Positions 56,061 through 64,000 of a stretch of 64,000 bases of DNA are shown here, one piece after another. Every line of letters starts with the position of its first letter. Within the stretch, counting starts at the first letter, position 1. Source of the stretch: Nephrocerus scutellatus. Taxonomy: Eukaryota; Arthropoda; Insecta; Diptera; Pipunculidae. The notes beneath the pieces were generated by a model, which did not search any database, was not told the origin of the DNA, and was given only the letters and a program-made list of their open reading frames with translations. Made by a program: the position numbers and the translations under genes. The DNA lies in NCBI GenBank assembly GCA_947095585.1, contig OX352763.1:106371908-106435907 (forward strand). Direction: 5' to 3'.

Positions 56061-56129
56061 ATACAGTAGGTTAGGTTAGGTTAGGTTAGGTTAGGTTAAG
56101 GTGGCTGTCAATGAAACCGACACACTTAG

Positions 56130-56922
56130 GCTAATGACAACACGAGCTCCTTTTGGCGCGCTCCCATTTGATCGCGCGCCATGACTACCCAGAGAACCAA
56201 TGGAATAGTACACACGAGCGTCCGGGAACAAAAAGGAGTCGGTATGGTCGCGTGACCTTTTTTACGCAGCAACTTCCCTTCATGACGCGCGAACCGTAAA
56301 GCGTCATGAGGGGTACTATTATATATCAGAATGAACACACGAGCGTTCAAATGGGAGCGCGTCATTTTAAATTTAATTTTTCAAAGGCATCGTAGTGCGT
56401 CATGAGGGGTACTATTATATATCAGAATGAATATATGAGCGTCCAAAATCCAAATTGGAGTGCGTCATTTAAAATTTAATTTTTGTAAGGCAAGGTGAGT
56501 CTAAATGCATTTTTAAATTTTCCGGTTGCAATACATAAATTAAATTAATGAATTTAGGAAAGGAAATCATGGATCACTCGTCCTCGCCAATACCTTCCTT
56601 AACAAGTTCGCACAGGTCGCTCTTTTCAACGAGAGCGACTGGTTTGAACTGTTATTCACCATTCTCCTCGAGGAGAACGGTTTCTTGTACCAGCTGTACA
56701 CAAACCGCGTATTGATTCTTTCTTTCTTTTTGCAACAAATATAAAAATAAAACATTATTTTGAACTGTATTCATCTTGAATAACCAAACTCAACTAACAA
56801 GCATTATCAGCAAAATAAACTGTCGCGCGGTCAAAATGCAGCTCGTGTGACAACAACAAAATTTTCTCCGGGCGCGCGGACAATTTGCCGCGCGACCTTT
56901 TTGGAGCTCGTGTGGCATTGGC
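56130..56922. mobile_element. Non-autonomous TIR transposon (793 bp), 5-bp target duplication
   Basis: The left end GCTAATGACAACACGAGCTCC-like and the complement of the right end GCCAATGCCACACGAGCTCC match over 20 bp. CTTAG flanks both ends (56125-56129, 56923-56927). Inside are two direct copies of a unit beginning GCGTCATGAGGGGTACTATT (56302, 56396) and GCGCGC-rich subterminal words. The superfamily is unknown to me. Confidence 0.75.
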
Positions 56923-57670
56923 CTTAGACCACTAATGTTCCATTGTGATACCACACGGATCAGGAAAAATTCCCTCCACCTACTCGTTGAACCAATTAGA
57001 GCTGCGTATGAAGCGCAGTCGACTACCAATATCAAGGTTGATAAGATCATAAGTGTTGTTGTAGAAAAAGGCTCCCATATGGAGTTTACGTTTTTGGCAG
57101 AAAGCTGGATAAGTACAGAGAAGATGAACGATGGTCTCCACCTCCTCCTCATCCATGCAGCTTCGAAGGTTCCAAATCTTACTGTGTGTCTGCCTGTGAG
57201 ACAGTGTCCAGTGATGACACCTAAAATAGCACCGATGAGCAATATTCTTTGAAAGATCAAACACTTGAAGCGTCAGCCATACAGTTACCAACAATGTATC
57301 TGTTCCCCGGCAGCTAGCACAGGTGGATATTGAACTGCTCCGCCATCTCAATGAGAGGTGATCGGCAGTTAAAGTCTAGAATTGAGTTTGTAGAGACAGA
57401 TTCCAGGGATTTCAGTGCAGCTTGGTTATCCGAGAATATACGGATATCCTTAGCGAATACGACGTTTCTCTTCAGCCAAGCTAAGGCTTAACTGATCGCC
57501 ATAATTTCAGCCTGGAAAACACGACAGTGATTTGGAGGACGAAAGGAAAGGCTAATATTTAGCTTTTTTGAGAAAACACCTCCGCCGACTGCGTCATCAG
57601 TTTTATAGCCGGCTGTGTAAAAATGAATGTGTTCATCTTCCAGGTAAGCGTCCTCTTCCCAGAATGATCT

Positions 57671-59785
57671 GGGTAAGAATTTTAGTCGCAAATGTGAAAA
57701 ACTCACCTGAACGTGAGATGACAGTTCGTATACGTACGAAGTGTGTAGCATACAATTTTAATGTAGTGTGATGTTTTTTCTTTTTTTTGGATTAGTGTTA
57801 TTTTAATGACAGATTCTAGTATGAGATTCTTGTACAAATTCTGAATCGGTTCGCTTTGTCTCATGTAGACGAAAACTCGCATACTCCAAACTAGGTGAGA
57901 TGTGAGAAAGTCTCACCAAAGTGTTACTCGTTGTTTCCACCTCAAAGAACAGTAATGCTTCAATAAAATAATTTCCTTGTTTGCATGTACACATATACGG
58001 GCTTCATATACATAGCGAGCCGTAAATGTTTTTAGAAAATGGTTACACTGGTGTTTTCCGATGTAAATCTCTATGTAAGTCAAAAAGTTTAACATTTTTT
58101 GAGGTTATGTTTATCAAAAGTAATCTGTCAGTTCGCATCGCAGCATTGTTTTTTATTTATGAAAATTTTCGTGTGATGATTTTTTACGATTTTCGAAAGG
58201 GGCTAACTCAACAGCAGTGCTTCGAATCACTTCATTCGACTTTTGGGGACGAAGCACCATCCTTGGATAGTGTTTATAATTGGTACAATGAATTTAAATT
58301 TTAAACGCGAACGACGTTCACTCAAAGACGAGCTGTGTGAAGGTCGTCCAAAAACAGCTTTGTGCCAGAAAACATCGATGCTGTCAGAAAACTGATTGAA
58401 TAGGTGCATTATATGACTTATCGGGAAATCGAGACATGCCTAGGCATTAGTAACACCAGCAAATGTACGATCTTACATGAACATGTTGAAATACAATTGC
58501 TGTTAGCCGATTTATTATTTACTTGTATATTATTCACTTGTACTTTGATCACTTCTTTTGATCAAGTCATTCATGACTTTATATTTTCATTGATATTATT
58601 TTCAAAAATATTTTTTTATCACTTTTGCTGTTTCAAGAAATACACACGCCGGGCAATAAAAGTCGTATAGTATCAAAACAATATCCTGAATTATTATTTA
58701 ACTTTCATTCCAACTACTTACCATTTCAATAGAACACTTAAAGGTGTGGAAGTTATGTACACGTTGGATTGCACATTTTTTGACAGACGCACAAAAAAAG
58801 GTTCGTGTCGATTGATGCCGCCAAATGCTTGAAAAATACGTTAAAGGTACTTCCAAAAACATATACAAGATCGTGAAAGGTGACGAGTCATGGATATTTC
58901 CGTATGAGCCGAAAAGAAAAGGCCAATCGACTGTTTGTGGGGATTTGAAGAAAATCCAACAAAATTTGTCGGAGCGTTTGGAAGCAAATGGGCGTGTTTC
59001 TTGACGAAAACCAGTCTTGTGGCTACTGTGAATCTTGAAAATCTAAAGACAGTCAACTCAGCTTGGTACACGACCATTTGTTTGCCTGCGGTTTTCAACA
59101 AATTGAGTGAAAATAAACAAAACGGCGAATCATTTTGCATCACGATAATGCGAGCTCACACACATCACATCAAACAAGCGAGTATTTGAGCACTTAAACG
59201 ATCGAATTGATGGGTCATCCGCCTTACAGCCCCGACTTGGCACCCAATGACTTCTTCCTGTTCCCAACAATCAAATATAAGATGCGTGTACCATTTTTAT
59301 CGCGTTAAGAAGCGGTTGAAGGTTCAAAAAATATGTTTTGGAGCTATCATCTTCGGACTGGAAAAAGTGTATAGATCTTAAAGCCAAATATTTTAAAAAG
59401 CAATAAAGCAATTTTTGATGAAAAATTGTAATTTTTTATTACTTTTTCTATGAACTTGTACGCTGCTCCTCGTAATACTATAATAAATGTGAGCCGAATT
59501 GAACGGAAAATGTTGTAGGATTATTTTAAGCGATTTTCAGGGTTTGCGAAATTTGAAATTGAAGAGAAGGGTAACCACATAACTTTACTCACACCTAAGC
59601 AAATTATTTTATTATAGCATTATTATTTGAGGTGGAAACAACGAGTAACACTGCTGTTGACATTAAAGCAAAATCAAATTATGCGCATGCGTTAAAAATC
59701 ATACTACTACACACAACATCCACTAATACTACGAACGTGCGGTTAAGATGTGAGTTTTTCACATTTGCGAACAAAATTCGTACCC
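57671..59785. mobile_element. Long-inverted-repeat DNA element inside LINE E
   Basis: GGGTAAGAATTTTAGTCGCA at 57671 pairs with the complement of 59750-59785. A second matched pair lies further in (57922-57975 with 59596-59655; GTTACTCGTTGTTTCCACCT). The interior carries a mariner. Host LINE E is continuous on each side (57670 and 59856); about 70 bp at 59786-59855 are unassigned. Confidence 0.7.
58095..59440 (+). pseudogene. mariner transposase, degenerate, nested in the long-IR element
   Basis: Frames carry FRVMIFYDFRKGLTQQQCFE and SLDSVYNWYNEFKF (N-terminal HTH), a CEGRPKTA linker, HYMTYREIETCLGISNTS, VKGDESWIFPYEP (first catalytic Asp), HHDNASSHT (second Asp) and GHPPYSPDLAPNDFFLFP (third Asp). 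All three catalytic Asp blocks survive at residue level, but stops, frameshifts and about 250 bp of extra DNA (58490-58740) inactivate it. Confidence 0.8.
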
Positions 59786-61250
59786 TGGAGAGGACGGTGT
59801 CAAGAGTTTGTTGAAATGGGTTGCGGAGTGGTATAGTCTATATTCCTGACTAAAATCAGGATAGAGGAGTTACCGATTTCATTTCTAGTCCACTGGGAGA
59901 TAGCGTTAAGTCGAATAGCCGAGCTAGCAGCTACTTTCGAATAGAATGTCTAGTGCGACGGAGTTGTTTGTATGAAGTGCTCCGCTCATACATAGACTAG
60001 CTGATCTTTGGACTTTGCTTTATTTGTCTAGATTTACTTTCTTATTTAAGGCATTCCACCTTACAGTAACAGCGTATAGAAGAGTAGGTCTTATTACCGC
60101 TGTGTTATATTTGGTTATCTGCTACCAATGGGTTTTTTGCATGAGAAGAGTGCCACTGTGGCTTTACGAACTCTTTCTTGTATTTTTGGTTTCCAGCTTA
60201 TCTTCATGTCGAGAATAAGACCCAAATACCTGGCTTTATCAGAGAATGTTAAGCTTATACCTCATAGCCTCAGTTTTGTGAGGATTTACCCCTAAACCAC
60301 AGCGATCTGCCCAGCAATTTAGCTTGTTGGGATCATTTTGCAGGAGTTCCTTTAAGGTATTCGGGTACTTTCCTGAGACGGCGATAGCAACTCTACAGCC
60401 CTCACCTACTCTCGTTGGATAACAGCAGTTCATTACTGCTAAGTTCCATAGAAGGCGGTACAGAACTCTACCTTGTGGGGTTTCTTGACCCTTGTTAAAA
60501 GCGCCTTCAATGTCTAGGAACACTACCATTGTGTACTCCTTGTAGTGCAGGGAATGTTTAATGGAACGTACCAGTGCATACAGAGCTGTTTCTACAGACT
60601 TGCCTTAACAAAATGCGTGCTGATCTGTAGACAGGAGTCTTTTGTCAATGCGTGTGCGTATGTAGATATCGACCAGTCTAGTGTCTTAAGAAGGAATGAC
60701 GATAGACTGATTGGTCTGAGATCCTTAGGACTCAGGCTTTGGGTATGAAGACCACGTTCACTTCTCTCCATAAAACTGAAATGTGGACCAGATCGAGACA
60801 AGTCTTTAGAATGGTTTCTAGCAAAGGAAGGATAATATTCGTAGTCCTTTGGAGCTCGGCTGGTTATGCAAATTCGTAGCGTTTGAAGCTGTGTAGCGCC
60901 CAAAGCAGTTTGTCCTTATTTATCAGATCATTGGAGATGGTTGTACGAGTGTCTTCCCTATCAAGGCTGACATTACTATAAATGAAAGTTGCCCGTCTAG
61001 AAGCAGATTAAAGGATTCTTCGCTTGAGGTTGTCCGCAGCCATCTTGTTTTTTCAGGCAGCTCGGCAAAATTGGATTGGCTGCGAGGATTTTTCTTAGCC
61101 TAGACGCCTCAGAAGATTCCTCTATTTTACCACAAAAGAGTCTCCAAGAAGATCGCTTGGCTGTCCTTAAATCTCTTTTATAAAGTTTGAGATGTGCTTT
61201 GTAAGCATCCCAGTCAGTTTCTAATCTAGGAGTAGTCCAATCAAGCAGGG

Positions 61251-61965
61251 TCTTATCAGTTCGATAGGCATTCATTATCGAAAAAGAGCTTGATGCCATA
61301 CTCTGTCAAATGCGGTTGAAATATCGGGTACCGCAACTTTGCTTTTGCAAATTTGTGAATAGACTGATTCCACATTTCAGTGATATAAGCCAACAGATCA
61401 ATTGTAGAACGTTGCCTACGAAAACCGTACTGCCGGTCGCTAAGGATTTCATGTGATTCAAGGTATTGCATAAGCTGACGATTGATCGGCATTTCCATGA
61501 CCTTAGATACTTGTAAGCGCAATTGTCGGTAAGAGGAAAGAGATGACGGTTCGCCTTTGTTAGGAACAGGCTGGACAAAGGCTGGTTTCCAATAACTTGG
61601 GAAGATTTCAGAAGAATAAGAGAAATGGAAAAGCTTGCGCAGTGGCATTGCCAGCGTTAAAGAACACATCTTCCAAACTATTGCGAGAATACCATTAGAC
61701 CCAGCAGATTTATGAATGATGAGATCAATTAATAATCAAGCCACTTGACGAGTACGAAAATAAATTCATCCCATAGAGGATTCGACTCTTGCAAGTACAG
61801 GTGGCTACAATGCGCTATCTGGTAGCGTGGAGATAGCTACGAAATGTAAAGCAAGCAGATTGTCCATATCTGTAGAGCTGAAAGTTGGAATGTCATTGTG
61901 AATGAGCGTTGGAATTGAAGATGAGGCTGTATTTTTCGCCTCGCTTTACGAATGACCACAAAAAT
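61251..61965 (-). mobile_element. LINE family G, copy 4
   Basis: The minus-strand frame 61669-61256 has SLTLAMPLRKLFHFSYSSE, FVQPVPNKGEPSSLSSYRQL and YGFRRQRSTIDLLAYITEMW (RT entry and motif 2a). It abuts LINE E copy 2 at about 61250. Confidence 0.75.
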
Positions 61966-61984
61966 GTACTTCCTTTGGGACATT

Positions 61985-62118
61985 GGAGTATTTTTGGTCT
62001 CTGTTTCTGGTCAAAGTCGAATTAGGAAGCCCAGAGTTTAGGGATGCAAAACTGGATGACATCGGGACCGGTGGATAGATTTTGGCTTCCCGCAGAGAGC
62101 CAGATATGATGATGATGA
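61985..62118 (+). mobile_element. LINE family D, 3' end only (copy 6)
   Basis: GATGACATCGGGACCGGTGG and CTTCCCGCAGAGAGCC are followed by (ATG)n, as at the end of copy 5. Confidence 0.7.
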
Positions 62119-62266
62119 TGATATTAACTTGCGTGCCAGGTTGTTGGTGGCTTGTGGAATCTTGCGACCAATTTTTAACCCACTTCCTAAAGCCGGATTT
62201 TATTCAAACTTTGCACACATGTGTATTTCCGGTGACAACACTTTCTATTAAAATTTGGATCGGTCC
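62112..62266 (+). repeat. Repeat F, single unit
   Basis: ATATTAACTTGCGTGCCAGG at the start, then GCACACATGTGTATTTCCGG. It follows the LINE D tail directly. Confidence 0.65.
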
Positions 62267-63240
62267 CCGTGATCGAGCTGTTATTTATTCCACTTTTCTA
62301 AGGAAACTTTATTTTCCCAAGACTCCTTATGATATGGATCAGGAGTTCTGCCGATGGATTTTTGACAGTAGAACATCAGCACCAACTTTAAAATACTTAC
62401 AATGGGTATTTCGTATGTGCAACATCCACTGATCAATTTTGAAAGAAGACGTTTAAAGTATTCTCACTTAACCGCTGAAATACCGCCAATTACAGTGTCA
62501 ATTCTTATTAGCTGCTGCAGAAAATCCTTTTAAACATCACTCCTATTTGTATTTTTTTCACTTTCCTTTGTCTATCCTTTGTCATTAACCTCGGGAACCG
62601 GTCGGTGGTGCTCAACGTTAAAAATGTCACAGAGAAACTTTAAAACTATAACACTTGACACCCGCCGCCACCAATCTACAGAGCAACCGAGAACAAGTTG
62701 ATTTACGCTTGGTTCTTCCTTCCCGAATCCGTGAATCTAAATAATTTATGATCAAACGCTCCCTGATGCTCTTGCCATAGTTGGGTTGGGTTGTTGTGCT
62801 GCGATACGCTGCGCTGCCAAGCACGCGATCCATTAAACATAATCGCATCATACATGAACACAATTTTCTCCATCGCATCGGACGGACGGTCGATTTCTAT
62901 GTTAACCACCGCACCACTAGTCCCTTCTCCCTTGTCAAACGACCAATACTCCTATTTTTTGAAAGAGCGGCAAGGAGAGAAAAAAACTTGAATTTTTCAC
63001 AATTGAGGAGAATACTTTGTTTTGGAAATTTACGCGTCTCTCTACGAGTGAGTGAGTAAGCGAGGGAGAGTGTGAGGAAGTGACTGCTGCATACTTAAAA
63101 TTGCAAATTTTATTGTACACTGCGGTTCACTAGATTAGAAGCACATAATTTTGGGAGATACAGTGAAAGTCGAGTCATCATTTCCTCAACAGAGGGAGTG
63201 TCTGCGTCGGTGACTTCAGCTAAGGACTGTCCGCAAGGAG
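62267..63240. other. Unassigned DNA
   Basis: Several short frames; the minus-strand frame 62909-62703 (MVNIEIDRPSDAMEKIVFM) is open for 68 codons but has no recognised motif. Confidence 0.3.
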
Positions 63241-63244
63241 TTGT

Positions 63245-63785
63245 CCTTGGTCACTCGTCATAGAAGATATACATAGATCAGGATACATCGCCGTTGGTTA
63301 TGCTGATGATTTAGCGGTAAGCACAGCACAACCATTGCAAATCTCATGCAAGAGGTTCGTTACTTCACATCTTAGAATGGTGCAGTAGGGAAGGGCTTTT
63401 CATTAATCCTTGCAAAATCGTTCTAGTGCCTTTCACGAAACGAAGACTCACCGAGTTGGGACCTATCATTACAAAAGGTGAGGTTATATATCTCGAAGTC
63501 ATCCTTGATAAACGGCTAAACTGAAATTCTCATATCAAGTCAACCATCAAACGTGCCACTAGGGCCCTGTGGGCCAGTAGACGCCTCTACGGCAGAACTG
63601 GGAGTCTTAATCCTAAAATGATACATTAGATGTAATGGTGAAATAAATTATCACGGCCATCATATGGTGGCCGAAAGTTCTTGAACAGACAACTGTAATT
63701 AGGCTTCAGAAGCTACAAGTTGTAACAGTGTTTGTTGGGTGGACGCTCGTCGGATCAAGGGCTCGTTTCGTTTAAAACAAATATT
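63245..63785 (+). mobile_element. LINE family B, copy 4, RT fragment
   Basis: Plus-strand words are GYADDLAVSTAQP (YADD, near 63300), LEWCSREGLFINPCKIVLVP in frame (63370-63430), ELGPIITKGEVIYLEVILDK (63455-63510) and RRLYGRTGSLNPKMI, then a truncated thumb with IIWWPKVLEQT. Shifts and stops abound. Confidence 0.75.
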
Positions 63786-64000
63786 TTTTTATTTTGTCGG
63801 TTTTTTCTCCTTTTTTTTATTTAAACAAATTCTAAGGACTACTTAATAATAATATTAGAACTAATAATAATCAAACTAATTATAATATACGAGTAATAAC
63901 CTAAATTTCGGTCGGTCTGTCAGTAGGTCGGGGTACAGAGTAGAGTAGCCTCAGTGGCATTCGCGTTCAATTGAGCTACCTATTTAAAAAGCAAGTGTAG

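Larger units (their letters stand above)
56062..61250 (-). mobile_element. LINE family E, copy 2, split by two DNA transposons
   Basis: Minus strand, 5' to 3': linker (61240-60910, RTAKRSSWRLFCGKIEESSE), RT entry (60903-60592, PKDLRPISLSSFLLKTL), RT palm (60529-60239, MVVFLDIEGAFN, GLGVNPHKTE), thumb (60020-59856), insertion 57671-59785, RNase H start (57670-57360, FYTAGYKTDD), tail, insertion 56130-56922, then the 3' end with (CCTAA)n at 56062-56098. Frameshifts are present throughout. Confidence 0.8.

Noticed and set aside
1..64000. CRISPR arrays, operons or bacterial regulatory sites
   Set aside because: The sequence is eukaryotic; repeats seen are satellites or transposon-internal, with no regular spacer pattern.

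Overview
The window looks like a piece of nuclear chromosome from a higher (schizophoran) fly. It starts with the 3' half of a fly-type two-pore-domain potassium channel gene. Everything else is AT-rich intergenic DNA filled with decayed transposable elements typical of Diptera, with poly-Gly/Asn/His tracts, tephritid-like rosa (DD41D) transposons and RNase H-bearing LINEs. I cannot name the species; a tephritid-like fly is a reasonable guess.

Layout. 1-1.86 kb: K2P channel C-terminal half plus 3' UTR, with three in-frame TGA-C stops inside otherwise open, coding-looking sequence. 1.95-5.3 kb: a 57-bp satellite with a 189-bp higher-order period, split by LINE family A. 6.2-11 kb: a degenerate rosa-like transposon and a second family A LINE, itself interrupted by a family B LINE with a visible target-site duplication. 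11.7-14.2 kb: an RTE-like LINE (family C) whose 5' part is inverted, as expected from twin priming. 15.3-21 kb: family D (RTE-like) and family E (RNase H-bearing) LINEs, with a tRNA-derived SINE inside D. 21-23.5 kb: unassigned. 23.6-26.9 kb: a rosa-type transposase with an internal deletion, then family G LINE. 27.1-29.5 kb: tandem repeat F split by a 1.8-kb Helitron. 29.5-36.96 kb: fragments of D, G, a mariner and B, plus two unusual tandem arrays. 37.7-38.98 kb: a TIR transposon with a 775-bp Helitron inside. 39.7-41.1 kb: D and E ends, a second SINE and a (TAACC)n array. 42.2-45.6 kb: an inverted repeat, a third SINE inside G, and a DD37D transposase. 47.6-50.4 kb: family B split by D. 50.7-53.4 kb: F array and an RTE-like 3' end. 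53.4-56 kb: unassigned. 56-61.3 kb: family E split by two DNA transposons, one carrying a mariner. 61.3-64 kb: fragments of G, D, F and B.

There is no operon-like cooperation between genes. The only convincing host gene is the channel. The main biology is (i) possible recoding or stop-codon readthrough of the channel C-terminus, and (ii) a well preserved record of nested insertions in which several target sites can be read directly. LINE family letters (A-G) and repeat letter F are my own labels. Family assignments rest on motif recognition, not on database searches.
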